From the NCBI RefSeq assembly GCF_001591365.1, contig NZ_BCUT01000001.1:2790001-2854000 (forward strand): a stretch of DNA of 64,000 bases, in the 5' to 3' direction. The notes under the pieces were generated by a model. The model saw only the letters and a list, made by a program, of their open reading frames with translations. It did not search any database and was not told where the DNA came from. Positions within the stretch are counted from its first letter, which is position 1. Every line of letters begins with the position of its first letter. Shown here piece by piece: positions 40,461 through 50,186 of this stretch. This DNA is from Variovorax paradoxus NBRC 15149 (GTDB lineage Bacteria; Pseudomonadota; Gammaproteobacteria; Burkholderiales; Burkholderiaceae_C). Made by a program: the position numbers and the translations under genes.

Positions 40461-43400
40461 ACGCCCCACTGCCGGAGCACATTCGCAAGGCCCTCGAAAC
40501 GGTCACGCTCGACGACAAATACAGCCTCGACTACGGCCGTGCCTTCATGAGCGGGGTGCAGGCGCTGGTCAAGCTGCCGATGCTGCAGCGCCTGCGCGAC
40601 AAGCAGGCCGGCAAGAACACCGCGGGCTTCATCAGCGGCTACCGCGGCTCCCCGCTCGGCGGCTACGACCAGGCGCTGTGGAAGGCCAGCAAGTTCCTGA
40701 AGGAACAGAACATCGTCTTCCAGCCCGGCGTGAACGAAGAGCTCGCCGCCACCGCGCTCTGGGGCACCCAGCAGCTGGGCTTCTCGCCCGCGGGCACCAA
40801 CCGGTTCGACGGTGTCTTCGGCATCTGGTATGGCAAGGGCCCGGGCGTGGACCGCTGCTCCGACGTCTTCAAGCATGCCAACATGGCAGGCACCACCGAA
40901 TGGGGCGGCGTGATCGCGGTGGCGGGCGACGACCACATCTCCAAGAGCAGCACGGCCGCGCACCAGAGCGACCACATCTTCAAGGCCTGCGGCACGCCGG
41001 TGTTCTTTCCGGCCAACGTGCAGGAAATCCTGGACCTGGGCATCCACGCCTTTGCGATGAGCCGCTTCTCGGGCATCTGGTCGGGCATGAAGACGATCCA
41101 GGAAATCGTCGAGTCGAGCGCCACCGCCATGATCGACCCGGACCGCGTCGAGATCGTCATCCCCACCGATTTCCAGATGCCGCCCGGCGGCCTGCACATC
41201 CGCTGGCCTGACCACGCGCTCGAGCAGGAGGCGCGGCTCATGCACTACAAGTGGTACGCCGCGCTCGCCTACATCCGCGCCAACCGGCTGAACCACAACG
41301 TGATCGAGGGCCCGAACGACCGCTTCGGCATCATGGCCAGCGGCAAGGCCTACAACGACACGCGCCAGGCGTTGATCGACCTGGGCCTGGACGACGCCAC
41401 CTGCCGCCAGCTGGGCATCCGGCTGCACAAGGTGGGCGTGGTGTGGCCGCTGGAAGCGCAGCTCACCCGCGACTTCGCCACCGGCCTGCAGGAGATCCTG
41501 GTGGTCGAGGAAAAGCGCCAGGTCATCGAATACCAGCTGAAGGAAGAGCTCTACAACTGGCGCGCCGACGTGCGCCCCACCGTACTCGGCAAGTTCAACG
41601 AGCTCGACGGCGATTTCTCCGGCGGCGAATGGGCCATGCCCAACCCCACCGCCAACACGCTGCTGCGCGCCAATGCAGACCTCAACCCGGCGCTCATCGC
41701 CAAGGCGATTGCGCAGCGCCTGCACAAGCTCGGCATCCTGGAGCAGGCCGGCGCCGACATGCGCGCGCGCATCGACGCGCAGATGGCCATCCTCGAAGCC
41801 AAGGAGCGCTCGATGGAAGTGCTCAAGGTGGGCGGCGTGCAGGGTGCCGACCGCCAGCCCTGGTTCTGCTCGGGCTGCCCGCACAACACCAGCACGGTGG
41901 TGCCCGAGGGCTCGCGCGCGATGGGCGGCATCGGCTGCCACTTCATGGCCACCTGGATGGACCGCTCCACCATCGGCTTCACGCAGATGGGCGGCGAGGG
42001 CGTGCCGTGGGTCGGCCAGCAGCCCTTCACCACCGACCAGCACATCTTCGCGAACCTGGGCGACGGCACCTACTTCCACAGCGGCCTGCTCGCCATCCGC
42101 CAGAGCATCGCCGCGGGCGTGAACATCACCTACAAGATCCTCTACAACGACGCCGTGGCCATGACCGGCGGCCAGCAGGTCGGCGAGCGGCCCGAGGGCC
42201 ACTCGGTGCTGCAGATTGCCGAGAGCCTGCATGCCGAGGGCGCCAAGAAGGTCGTCATCGTGACCGACGAGCCCGAGAAATACGAGGGCGTGAACATCCC
42301 GGGCGACCACGTGGCGGTCAAGCACCGCGACCTGCTCGACGAAATCCAGCGCGAGTTCCGCGAGATCGCCGGCACCACCGCCATCATCTACGACCAGACC
42401 TGCGCCACCGAGAAGCGCCGCCGCCGCAAGCGGGGCACGGCCGTCGATCCGGCCAAGCGCGTGGTCATCAACGAGCTGGTCTGCGAAGGCTGCGGCGACT
42501 GCAGCGTGCAGAGCAACTGCCTGTCGGTCGAGCCGCTGGAAACCGAGTTCGGCCGCAAGCGCACCATCAACCAGAGCAGCTGCAACAAGGACATGAGCTG
42601 CCTGAAGGGCTTCTGCCCGAGCTTCGTCACGGTCGAGGGCGGCCAGCTCAAGAAGAAGGCCAGGGACAAGGCCGACTCGCCGCTCGCACTCGGTCCGCTG
42701 CCCGATCCGGCCGTGCCGGTGCTGGCGCAGGACCAGGTGTGGGGCATCGTGGTGGCCGGCGTCGGCGGCACGGGCGTCATCACCATCGGCCAGCTGCTGG
42801 GCATGGCGGCGCACATCGAGGGCAAGGGCATCGTCACGCAGGACGCCGCCGGCCTCGCGCAAAAGGGCGGCGCCACCTGGAGCCATGCGCTGATCGGCCA
42901 GTCGCAGGACGCGATCCGCACCACGCGCGTGGGCACCGCCGCGGCCGACCTCATCCTGGCGGCCGATCCGCTGGTGGCCGTCAACGCCGAAACCCTGGCG
43001 CGCATGCGCGAGGGGCGCACGCATGTGGCGCTCAACACGCACAGCACGCCCACCGCCGCCTTCGTGCGCAACGCCAATTGGGTGAACCCGCAGGACGACT
43101 GCGCCAGCCAGATCGCGCGCGCCATCGGCGCCGATGCACTCGGCACCTTCGACGCCGATGCCGCGGCCACCACGCTGATGGGCGACAGCCTCTATGCCAA
43201 CCCGATGCTGCTGGGCTTTGCCTGGCAAAAGGGCTGGATCCCGCTGGCGCTCGAGTCGCTGCTACGCGCCATCGAGCTCAACGCGGTGGCGGTCGAGAAC
43301 AACAAGGCCGCCTTCGCCTGGGGCCGCCAGGCGGCCGTCCGTCCGGACGAGCTGCAAAAGCGCCTGCGCCCGGGCCAGGTGATCGAGTTCAAGAAGCGCG

Positions 43401-44065
43401 AAACCGTCGAGAGCCTGGTGGCGCGCCGGGTCGAATTCCTCGCGGGCTACCAGAACGCGGCCTATGCCGAGGAATACAGGCAGTTCGTGGACAAGGTCCG
43501 GCAGGCCGAATCGGCGCTCGGCAAGAGCGCGCTGGCCGAGACGGTGGCGCGCTACCTGTTCAAGCTCATGGCCTACAAGGACGAGTACGAGGTGGCGCGG
43601 CTGCACACCGACCGCAGCTTCCTCGCCCGCGTCGAGGGCATGTTCGAGGGCGAGATGGGCAAGGATTTCAAGCTCAACTACCACCTCGCGCCGCCCATCA
43701 TTGCCAGGAAGAACGCCAAGGGCCAGCTGCAGAAGCAGAAGTTCGGCCCCTGGATGCTTTCCGGCTTCCGGCTGCTGGCCCGGCTCAAGGGCCTGCGCGG
43801 CACGGCGCTGGACATCTTCGGGCGCACCGAGGAGCGCAGGACCGAGCGCGCGCTGATCGGCGAGTACCGCGCGAGCATCGAGGAAGTGATTGCTGGCCTT
43901 CGCGCCGAGAACCATGCGCTGGCGCTGGAGATCGCAAGCCTGCCCGAGCAGATCCGCGGCTACGGCCATGTGAAGGAGCGCAACCTTGCCGCGGCCCGCA
44001 GCCGCTGGAGCGAGCTGCTCGCCAAGTGGCGCAACCCGCAAGAGGCGCAGCGCGCCGCCGCGTGA
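40457..44065 (+). CDS. Indolepyruvate ferredoxin oxidoreductase family protein (alpha-beta-gamma fusion)
   Basis: A 1202-residue fused 2-oxoacid:ferredoxin oxidoreductase, related to IorA and IorB, that oxidatively decarboxylates arylpyruvates from aromatic amino acids to aryl-CoA. In order: pyrimidine-binding domain (GYRGSPLGGYDQALW), ThDP-binding domain (GCPHNTSTVVPEGS, NLGDGTYFHSGLLA, NDAVAMTGGQQVGERPEGHS), a cysteine-rich ferredoxin-like region (CEGCGDCSVQSNC, NKDMSCLKGFCPSF), and the gamma domain (VAGVGGTGVITIGQLLGMAA, QDAAGLAQKGGATWSHALIG), ending in a helical tail. GAAGGAGA precedes the ATG. It starts inside the leader frame as ATGA. The divergent Lrp gene likely regulates it. Confidence 0.9.
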   Translation: MNAPLPEHIRKALETVTLDDKYSLDYGRAFMSGVQALVKLPMLQRLRDKQAGKNTAGFISGYRGSPLGGYDQALWKASKFLKEQNIVFQPGVNEELAATALWGTQQLGFSPAGTNRFDGVFGIWYGKGPGVDRCSDVFKHANMAGTTEWGGVIAVAGDDHISKSSTAAHQSDHIFKACGTPVFFPANVQEILDLGIHAFAMSRFSGIWSGMKTIQEIVESSATAMIDPDRVEIVIPTDFQMPPGGLHIRWPDHALEQEARLMHYKWYAALAYIRANRLNHNVIEGPNDRFGIMASGKAYNDTRQALIDLGLDDATCRQLGIRLHKVGVVWPLEAQLTRDFATGLQEILVVEEKRQVIEYQLKEELYNWRADVRPTVLGKFNELDGDFSGGEWAMPNPTANTLLRANADLNPALIAKAIAQRLHKLGILEQAGADMRARIDAQMAILEAKERSMEVLKVGGVQGADRQPWFCSGCPHNTSTVVPEGSRAMGGIGCHFMATWMDRSTIGFTQMGGEGVPWVGQQPFTTDQHIFANLGDGTYFHSGLLAIRQSIAAGVNITYKILYNDAVAMTGGQQVGERPEGHSVLQIAESLHAEGAKKVVIVTDEPEKYEGVNIPGDHVAVKHRDLLDEIQREFREIAGTTAIIYDQTCATEKRRRRKRGTAVDPAKRVVINELVCEGCGDCSVQSNCLSVEPLETEFGRKRTINQSSCNKDMSCLKGFCPSFVTVEGGQLKKKARDKADSPLALGPLPDPAVPVLAQDQVWGIVVAGVGGTGVITIGQLLGMAAHIEGKGIVTQDAAGLAQKGGATWSHALIGQSQDAIRTTRVGTAAADLILAADPLVAVNAETLARMREGRTHVALNTHSTPTAAFVRNANWVNPQDDCASQIARAIGADALGTFDADAAATTLMGDSLYANPMLLGFAWQKGWIPLALESLLRAIELNAVAVENNKAAFAWGRQAAVRPDELQKRLRPGQVIEFKKRETVESLVARRVEFLAGYQNAAYAEEYRQFVDKVRQAESALGKSALAETVARYLFKLMAYKDEYEVARLHTDRSFLARVEGMFEGEMGKDFKLNYHLAPPIIARKNAKGQLQKQKFGPWMLSGFRLLARLKGLRGTALDIFGRTEERRTERALIGEYRASIEEVIAGLRAENHALALEIASLPEQIRGYGHVKERNLAAARSRWSELLAKWRNPQEAQRAAA

Positions 44066-44075
44066 TTTTTCCGGA

Positions 44076-44097
44076 GGCCGGCCCGGCACGGCCGGCC
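44076..44097. terminator. GC-rich hairpin after the oxidoreductase gene
   Basis: A perfect 8-bp dyad (GGCCGGCC, six-base loop, GGCCGGCC) starts 11 bases after the stop codon. It lacks a following T-run, so termination may need Rho. Confidence 0.4.
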
Positions 44098-44160
44098 GCA
44101 CCGCGCGCTTGCTCCTGAAAAGCTAGCAAAAGACGCGCAGCCGCAGCCCATGGAAAGCCC

Positions 44161-44196
44161 TGCCCCGCGCGCCGGATAAGCGCGCGGAGCGGGGCA
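44161..44196. promoter_or_regulatory. Large GC-rich dyad upstream of yajC
   Basis: TGCCCCGC and GCGGGGCA pair across an inner GCGC/GCGC stem. A -10-like TACAAT lies just after it (44207-44212), without a matching -35. It is in the 272-base gap between the oxidoreductase gene and yajC and could be a terminator of the former or part of the yajC leader. The rest of the gap (44098-44160, 44213-44327) shows no recognisable feature. Confidence 0.35.
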
Positions 44197-44337
44197 TTGC
44201 CACGAATACAATGCCCGCTGCTGCGCGCGGCCGACGCCGCCCCAAGCTCTGACTCGCGGCCTTTTCCACGGGGCCGCGGAACCGCGGGCCCGATCCGCGC
44301 TTCTGACATTCCTCTCTTCTCTCTGCTGGAGACTCTC

Positions 44338-44673
44338 TTGTTCATTTCCTCTGCTTTCGCCCAAACCGCACCCGCAGCTTCCGGCGGCGGCGACATGCTG
44401 TCCTCGCTGGGCAGCATGCTGCCCCTGGTGCTGATGTTCGTGGTGCTGTATTTCGTGATGATCCGCCCGCAAATGAAGCGCCAGAAGGAAGCGCGCGCCA
44501 TGATCGAGGCGCTGGCCAAGGGCGACGAAGTGGCCACGGCCGGCGGCGTGCTCGGCAAGATCACCTCGCTGGGCGACCAGTACCTCGGCCTCGAAATCGC
44601 CAATGGCGTGGAGATCAAGATCCAGCGCAGCGCTGTGGTCCAGGTCCTGCCCAAGGGCGCCGTCAAGCAGTAA
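44338..44673 (+). CDS. yajC: Preprotein translocase subunit YajC
   Basis: A 111-residue inner-membrane protein of the SecDF-YajC holotranslocon, with one helix at about residues 27-42 (MLPLVLMFVVLYFVMI) and the family motif RPQMKRQKEARAM. The cytoplasmic part has GDEVATAGGVLGKI. The start is TTG at 44338: it has GGAG six bases upstream and gives MFISSAFAQ, the usual N-terminus in Burkholderiales, while upstream codons lack homology. It is first of the yajC-secD-secF operon; queA and tgt, often found before it, are absent here. Confidence 0.93.
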   Translation: MFISSAFAQTAPAASGGGDMLSSLGSMLPLVLMFVVLYFVMIRPQMKRQKEARAMIEALAKGDEVATAGGVLGKITSLGDQYLGLEIANGVEIKIQRSAVVQVLPKGAVKQ

Positions 44674-44774
44674 GCCCAGCAATCAACGCGCGGCTCGGCC
44701 TTGCGCTTTGCGGCGCATGGCCTCAAGTCACGCCTGTGTCCCATCTTTAATAAGTTTGTGAAAAGCGCCCGCTC

Positions 44775-46658
44775 ATGAACCGTTATCCGGTCTGGAAGTA
44801 CGCGATCATCGTGATCGTGCTGCTTGTGGGGTTGATCTATTCCCTGCCGAACTTCTTCGGCGAGGCGCCTGCCGTGCAGGTGTCCGCGGCCAAGTCCACC
44901 GTCAAGGTCGACGCGGCCACCCAGAGCCGGGTCGAGGAGGCGCTCAAGGCAGCCGGGCTCGCGCCCGACCTGCTCACGCTCGAGGGCGGCTCGCTGCGCG
45001 CGCGCTTCGCCACGCCCGACGAGCAGCTCAAGGCGCGCGACACGCTGCAGCGCACGCTGGTGCCCGATCCGGCCGATCCGCCCTACGTGGTGGCGCTGAA
45101 CCTGGTCTCGCGCTCGCCGGCCTGGCTCACGGCGCTGCATGCGTTCCCGATGTACCTGGGCCTGGACCTGCGCGGCGGCGTCGACTTCCTGCTGCAGGTC
45201 GACATGAAGGGCGCCATCGACAAGAAGGCCGAATCCTTCGCGAGCGACCTGCGCACCACCTTCCGCGACAAGGGCATCCGCGGCACCTCGGTGAACCGCA
45301 ACGGCCAGGCCATCGAGGTTTCCTTCCGCGACGCGGCCGCGCTCGAAGCGGCCAAGCGCCTGATCCAGGACCAGTTCCAGGACCTCGCCACCACCGACAG
45401 CCAGGACGGCGGCAACTGGCGCCTGGTGGCCACCATCAAGCCCGAAGCCGCGCGCCGGCTGCAGGACGCGGCGCTCAAGCAGAACATCACCACGCTGCAC
45501 AACCGGATCAACGAACTCGGCGTGGCCGAGCCCGTGATCCAGCAGCAGGGCCTGGACCGCATCGTGGTGCAGCTGCCCGGCGTGCAGGACACGGCCAAGG
45601 CCAAGGACATCCTGGGGCGCACCGCCACGCTCGAGATGCGCCTGGTCGACGAAAGCGCCGAAGGCCGCGCGGCCGAGCTGAGCGGCGGGCCGGTGCCCTT
45701 CGGCTCCGAGAAATTCCTCGAGCGCAACGGCCGCCCGGTGATCGTGAAGAAGCAGGTGCTGGTCACCGGCGAGAACCTCACCGACGCGCAGCCCGGCTTC
45801 GACCAGCAGAGCAACCAGCCCAAGGTCGACCTGACCATGGACGCCAAGGGCGGCCGCATCATGCGCGACGTGAGCCGCGAGAACTACAAGAAGCGCATGG
45901 CCATGCTGATCTTCGAGAAGGGCAAGGGCGAAGTGCTCACGGCCCCGTCGATCAACGGCGAACTCGGCAACCGCTTCCAGATTTCCGGCTCGATGACCGT
46001 GGCCGAGGCCGCCGACCTCGCGCTGCTGCTGCGCGCCGGCTCGCTGGCCGCGCCGATGGAAATCATCCAGGAACGCACCATCGGCCCGAGCCTGGGCGCC
46101 GACAACATCGAGAAGGGCTTCAAGAGCGTGATGTATGGCTTCCTGGCCATCATGGTGTTCATGTGCGCCTACTATGCGCTGTTCGGCCTGTTCTCGTCGA
46201 TCGCGCTGGCCGTCAACCTGATGCTGCTGGTGGCCATTCTCTCGATGCTGCAGGCCACGCTCACGCTGCCCGGCATCGCGGCCATGGCGCTGGCCATCGG
46301 CGTGGCCATCGACTCCAACGTGCTGATCAACGAGCGCGTGCGCGAGGAGCTGCGCAACGGCGCCTCGCCGCAGGCGGCCATCCACGCCGGCTACGACCGC
46401 GCCTGGGGCACCATCCTCGACTCCAACGTGACCACGCTGATCGCCGGCATCGCGCTGCTGGCCTTCGGCTCGGGCCCGGTGCGCGGCTTCGCGGTGGTGC
46501 ACTGCATCGGCATCGTCACCTCGATGTTCTCCGCCGTGTTCTTCTCGCGCGGCCTCGTGAACTTCTGGTACGGCCAGAAGAAGAAGCTCAAGACGGTGTC
46601 GATCGGCACGGTCTGGCGCCCCAAGACCGACGGCACTGCCGTGGCTGAAGGCAAGTAA
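44775..46658 (+). CDS. secD: Protein translocase subunit SecD
   Basis: A 627-residue RND-type accessory translocase subunit that uses the proton gradient to help pull exported proteins across the membrane. Helix 1 is near residues 7-25, followed by a large periplasmic P1 domain (LGLDLRGGVDFLLQVDM, VQLPGVQDTAKAKDILGRTA). Five C-terminal helices carry the family sequences SLGADNIEKGF and MALAIGVAIDSNVLINERVR with the conserved Asp. The ATG follows yajC by 101 bases. No strong ribosome binding site precedes it. Confidence 0.96.
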   Translation: MNRYPVWKYAIIVIVLLVGLIYSLPNFFGEAPAVQVSAAKSTVKVDAATQSRVEEALKAAGLAPDLLTLEGGSLRARFATPDEQLKARDTLQRTLVPDPADPPYVVALNLVSRSPAWLTALHAFPMYLGLDLRGGVDFLLQVDMKGAIDKKAESFASDLRTTFRDKGIRGTSVNRNGQAIEVSFRDAAALEAAKRLIQDQFQDLATTDSQDGGNWRLVATIKPEAARRLQDAALKQNITTLHNRINELGVAEPVIQQQGLDRIVVQLPGVQDTAKAKDILGRTATLEMRLVDESAEGRAAELSGGPVPFGSEKFLERNGRPVIVKKQVLVTGENLTDAQPGFDQQSNQPKVDLTMDAKGGRIMRDVSRENYKKRMAMLIFEKGKGEVLTAPSINGELGNRFQISGSMTVAEAADLALLLRAGSLAAPMEIIQERTIGPSLGADNIEKGFKSVMYGFLAIMVFMCAYYALFGLFSSIALAVNLMLLVAILSMLQATLTLPGIAAMALAIGVAIDSNVLINERVREELRNGASPQAAIHAGYDRAWGTILDSNVTTLIAGIALLAFGSGPVRGFAVVHCIGIVTSMFSAVFFSRGLVNFWYGQKKKLKTVSIGTVWRPKTDGTAVAEGK

Positions 46659-46676
46659 AGGTCAAGGACAAGCGCC

Positions 46677-47636
46677 ATGGAATTCTTCCGCATCCACAAG
46701 ACCATCCCGTTCATGCGCCACGCGCTGGTGCTGAACATCGTCTCCTTCGTCACCTTCGCGCTGGCGGTGTTCTTCCTGCTGCACCGCGGGCTGCACCTGT
46801 CGGTGGAGTTCACGGGCGGCACCGTGATGGAGGTGGCCTACCAGCAGTCCGCCGACATCGGCAAGGTGCGCGAGGCCATCGGCAAGCTCGGCTACCCCGA
46901 CGTGCAGGTGCAGAGCTACGGCACCTCGCGCGACGTGCAGATCCGCCTGCCGGCGCAAAAGGGCATGAGCTCCGACCAGCAGAGCGCGCAGGTCATGCAG
47001 GCGCTCAAGTCGGTCGATCCCTCGGCCACGCAGCGCGGCATCGAGGTGGTCGGCCCGCAGGTCGGCGAGGAGCTCACCACCAACGGGCTCAAGGCGCTCG
47101 GCATGGTGGTGGTGGGCATCATGATCTACCTGGCGATCCGCTTCGAATGGAAGTTTGCGCTTGCCACCGTGCTCGCCAACCTGCACGACGTGGTCATCAT
47201 CCTGGGCTTCTTCGCCTTCTTCCAGTGGGAGTTCTCGCTCGCGGTGCTGGCGGCGGTGCTGGCGGTGCTGGGCTACTCGGTCAACGAATCGGTCGTGATC
47301 TTCGACCGGGTGCGCGAGAACTTCCGGCGCTACCGCAAGATGAACACCGTCGAGATCATCGACAACGCGATCACCTCGACCATCAGCCGCACCATCATCA
47401 CGCACGGCTCGACGCAGCTGGTGGTGCTCTCGATGTTCTTCTTCGGCGGCCCGACGCTGCACTACTTTGCACTGGCGCTGACCATCGGCATCTGCTTTGG
47501 CATCTACTCGTCCTGCTTCGTGGCGGCGGCCATTGCCATGTGGCTGGGCATCAAGCGCGAAGACCTGATCAAGGGCGGCCCGGCCAAGCGCGACGGCGGC
47601 TCCGAGGACGACCCGAACGCCGGCGCCGTGGTCTGA
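46677..47636 (+). CDS. secF: Protein translocase subunit SecF
   Basis: A 319-residue partner of SecD with six helices. Marks are SVEFTGGTVMEVAYQQ after the first helix, TNGLKALGMVVVGIMIYLAI, and VLAVLGYSVNESVVIFDRVREN with the conserved Asp. AAGGACA precedes the ATG, 18 bases after secD. It is the last gene of the operon; a 140-base gap with no obvious terminator follows before the DUF1631 gene. Confidence 0.96.
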   Translation: MEFFRIHKTIPFMRHALVLNIVSFVTFALAVFFLLHRGLHLSVEFTGGTVMEVAYQQSADIGKVREAIGKLGYPDVQVQSYGTSRDVQIRLPAQKGMSSDQQSAQVMQALKSVDPSATQRGIEVVGPQVGEELTTNGLKALGMVVVGIMIYLAIRFEWKFALATVLANLHDVVIILGFFAFFQWEFSLAVLAAVLAVLGYSVNESVVIFDRVRENFRRYRKMNTVEIIDNAITSTISRTIITHGSTQLVVLSMFFFGGPTLHYFALALTIGICFGIYSSCFVAAAIAMWLGIKREDLIKGGPAKRDGGSEDDPNAGAVV

Positions 47637-47776
47637 TTGCGCCGGATCAACGGGACGCGCTGCGCAAAGCCCGCCGCCATGCCGCAGGTGATGCACACTT
47701 GTGCGGTGGCGCTTGCCGATGCAAGCTCTCGGCTTTCGCCGAAAAATAGAGTCCCGTTGGCCTTCCTGATCCTTCA

Positions 47777-50182
47777 ATGAGCACCGCGCGGTCCGCTTCC
47801 TCCCTGCAGCTCGCACGCGAGACGCGCGAGCGCTTCGTTCGCGCCACCGAGGGCGTCATCGTCCCGCTGGCGCAGGCGATACGGGACCGCCTGACGCAGC
47901 AGGCCTCGGAAATCGGCAGTGCGCGCGCCATGCAGGAGAGCCGCGACGACTTCGTGGCGTTCCAGGGCCAGGCCTCGCAATGGGTGTCGCTCGCGCAGGC
48001 GGGCTGGCGCAAGTCGGTGGACGCGCCAGCAGGTGCGGTGCCCGCCGCGCCGGCCGCGAAGCTGCGGCTCGAACTCATCGGCGACGATGCCATGGAGAGC
48101 AGCATCCTGTCGTCGCGCCTGGCGCAGCTGATCCACGACAAGGCCAGCTTCGAACTCAGCGACCTGCGGCTGCGCATCCAGTTCCTGGAAGGCACCGCAG
48201 AACTCGACGCCCACGACGTGCTCAGGCCCGAAACCCTGGCCCGGCTGCTGGTGGACCAGTGGCTGGCGGCCGGCCTGAGCCGCGCGCTCTGGGCCCGCGT
48301 GCAGGACACCGTGCAGCAGCAGCTGGTCGGCGTGGTCGTCAAGGCCTACGAAGACGCCAACGCCTTCCTGGTTTCGCAGGGCGTGATGCCCGAAATCGAT
48401 CTCAAGAGCTTCGTGCGCCGCACCGGCAGCAGCACCACCGGCGGCGGCGCCACCGGGCCGGCCACGATGCCGGCCTCGCCCCATGCCGGCGGCGCCATGC
48501 GGCCCGCAGGGGCCGTGCAGCGCCAGGGCGGTGCCGATACATCCCCGCAGGCACGGGGGGCGTTCGCGCCGGCCTTCACCACGGGCGGCTCGCCGCTGCT
48601 GGCCGCGCGCCAGCGTGCGCAGACGGCGCTGCTGAGCCTCAAGCGCTTTGTCGCCGCGCGCATCGCCGCGGAAACGCCGGCCTCGCCTTCGGCTTCGATG
48701 ACGACCACGGGAATGGACGGCCATGCGGCCGTCGCGGGGTCCGGCGCGACCGGTGCGGCTGCCCCGCGTGCCGTCTCCCAGACCTTCGCCGGCATGATCG
48801 CCGAGGCCGAAGCCGCCTACCGGGCCGCCGCCACGCAGTACATGCAGGGCTCGGCGCCGGGCGCCGCGGAGCAGGCCACCCTCATCCAGCAGGCCTCGGT
48901 CGACCTTCGGCGGCGCAGCGCGGAACTCAAGAAAAAGGCGCCCACCACCGCCGACAAGGCCACGGTCGAGATCGTCGCGCTCATGTTCCAGGCCATCCTT
49001 GCCGAGGAGCGCATTCCCTTCTCGGCGCGCGTGTGGTTTGCGCGCCTGCAGATGCCGGTGCTGCGCGTGGCCATTGCCGAGCCCGAGTTCTTCGGCACGC
49101 TGCAGCACCCGGCGCGCATGCTGATCGACCGCATGGGCTCCTGCGTGATGGGCTTCGATGCCGCGGCCATCTCGGGCAGTGCGCTCGAGGGCGAGATCCG
49201 GCGCGTGGTGCAGGTGATCGAGCAGTATCCCGAAACCGGCCAGCGCGTCTTCAAGCTGGTGTTCGACGAGTTCGTGGCCTTCCTGAATCGCTATCTCACG
49301 CAAAGCGACGCCACCCAGCGCGTCATGAGCGTGGCGCAGCAGGTCGAGCAGAAGGAAACGATGGCGATCCAGTACACCATCGAGCTGCGCAAGATGCTCA
49401 ACGACATGCCGGTGCGCGAGGAGATCCGCGAGTTCCTCTTCAAGGTCTGGGCCGAGGTGCTGGCGATTGCCGCGCTGCGCTACGGCGCCCAGGGCGAGCA
49501 GACGGTGATGCTCAAGCGCGTGGCCTCCGAGCTGGTGTGGGCGGCGAGCGCCAAGCCCAACCGCGCCGACCGCGCCCGCGTGATCCAGGACCTGCCGCAG
49601 CTGCTGCAGCGCCTGCGCCTGGGCATGAACCTGCTGGGCATCATCGACGAGCCGCAGGAAGCCCACATCAAGGCCATCGGCGCCACCTTGTCCGACGCCT
49701 TCCTGTCGAAGACCGAGGCCATTCCCGCGGCCAAGATCGAGGCCATGGCCGAGCGCCTCGCGCACCTGGAAGATTTCGTCACCGACGACGGCGGCGCCTC
49801 CAGCCTGCCGCTCGATGCGACCAGCATCGAACTGCTGCTGGGCGTGGATGCAGCCTCGATCGAGGTCGTGGCCGACACCGTGGGCGGCGTACCGGCCGAA
49901 GACATGCTGGCATGGGCCCACGAGCTGGAGGTGGGCAACTGGTTCATGCTCGACCACAACGACCGCGTGAGCCAGGTGCAGTTCGTCTGGCGCAGCGACC
50001 GCAAGCAGCTGCACCTGTTCGCCTCGGCCGACGGCCGCAGCTTCCTGATCCAGGTCGGCCGGCTGGCCAACTACCTGCAGGCCGGCCTGCTGGTGCCCGC
50101 CGAGGAAGAAACGCTCACGGTGCGCGCCACGCGCGAGGCGCTGGCCAAGCTCGATGCCAATCCGGAGCGCCTGCTGAACTAG
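47777..50182 (+). CDS. DUF1631 family protein
   Basis: An 801-residue cytoplasmic protein of the DUF1631 family, whose role is unknown; in other proteobacteria members are linked to cyclic-di-GMP-type signalling by genetic context, which I cannot test here. It is largely helical with a Pro/Gly/Ala-rich linker at about residues 225-250. The conserved stretches include ARVWFARLQMPVLRVAIAEP, FFGTLQHPARMLIDRMG and the C-terminal NWFMLDHNDRVSQVQFVWRS, which looks like a PilZ-like strand region. It ends four bases before the convergent smg gene, both stops lying in the palindrome CTAGCCGGCTAG. Confidence 0.87.
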   Translation: MSTARSASSLQLARETRERFVRATEGVIVPLAQAIRDRLTQQASEIGSARAMQESRDDFVAFQGQASQWVSLAQAGWRKSVDAPAGAVPAAPAAKLRLELIGDDAMESSILSSRLAQLIHDKASFELSDLRLRIQFLEGTAELDAHDVLRPETLARLLVDQWLAAGLSRALWARVQDTVQQQLVGVVVKAYEDANAFLVSQGVMPEIDLKSFVRRTGSSTTGGGATGPATMPASPHAGGAMRPAGAVQRQGGADTSPQARGAFAPAFTTGGSPLLAARQRAQTALLSLKRFVAARIAAETPASPSASMTTTGMDGHAAVAGSGATGAAAPRAVSQTFAGMIAEAEAAYRAAATQYMQGSAPGAAEQATLIQQASVDLRRRSAELKKKAPTTADKATVEIVALMFQAILAEERIPFSARVWFARLQMPVLRVAIAEPEFFGTLQHPARMLIDRMGSCVMGFDAAAISGSALEGEIRRVVQVIEQYPETGQRVFKLVFDEFVAFLNRYLTQSDATQRVMSVAQQVEQKETMAIQYTIELRKMLNDMPVREEIREFLFKVWAEVLAIAALRYGAQGEQTVMLKRVASELVWAASAKPNRADRARVIQDLPQLLQRLRLGMNLLGIIDEPQEAHIKAIGATLSDAFLSKTEAIPAAKIEAMAERLAHLEDFVTDDGGASSLPLDATSIELLLGVDAASIEVVADTVGGVPAEDMLAWAHELEVGNWFMLDHNDRVSQVQFVWRSDRKQLHLFASADGRSFLIQVGRLANYLQAGLLVPAEEETLTVRATREALAKLDANPERLLN

Positions 50183-50186
50183 CCGG

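Noticed and set aside
40253..43228. A 991-codon minus-strand frame opposite the indolepyruvate oxidoreductase
   Set aside because: Low-complexity His/Arg/Gly/Ala composition and no recognisable domain; it is an antisense shadow.
44197..44337. Longer N-terminus for YajC
   Set aside because: The extra 47 residues do not match the family, and the TTG at 44338 has a well-placed GGAG.
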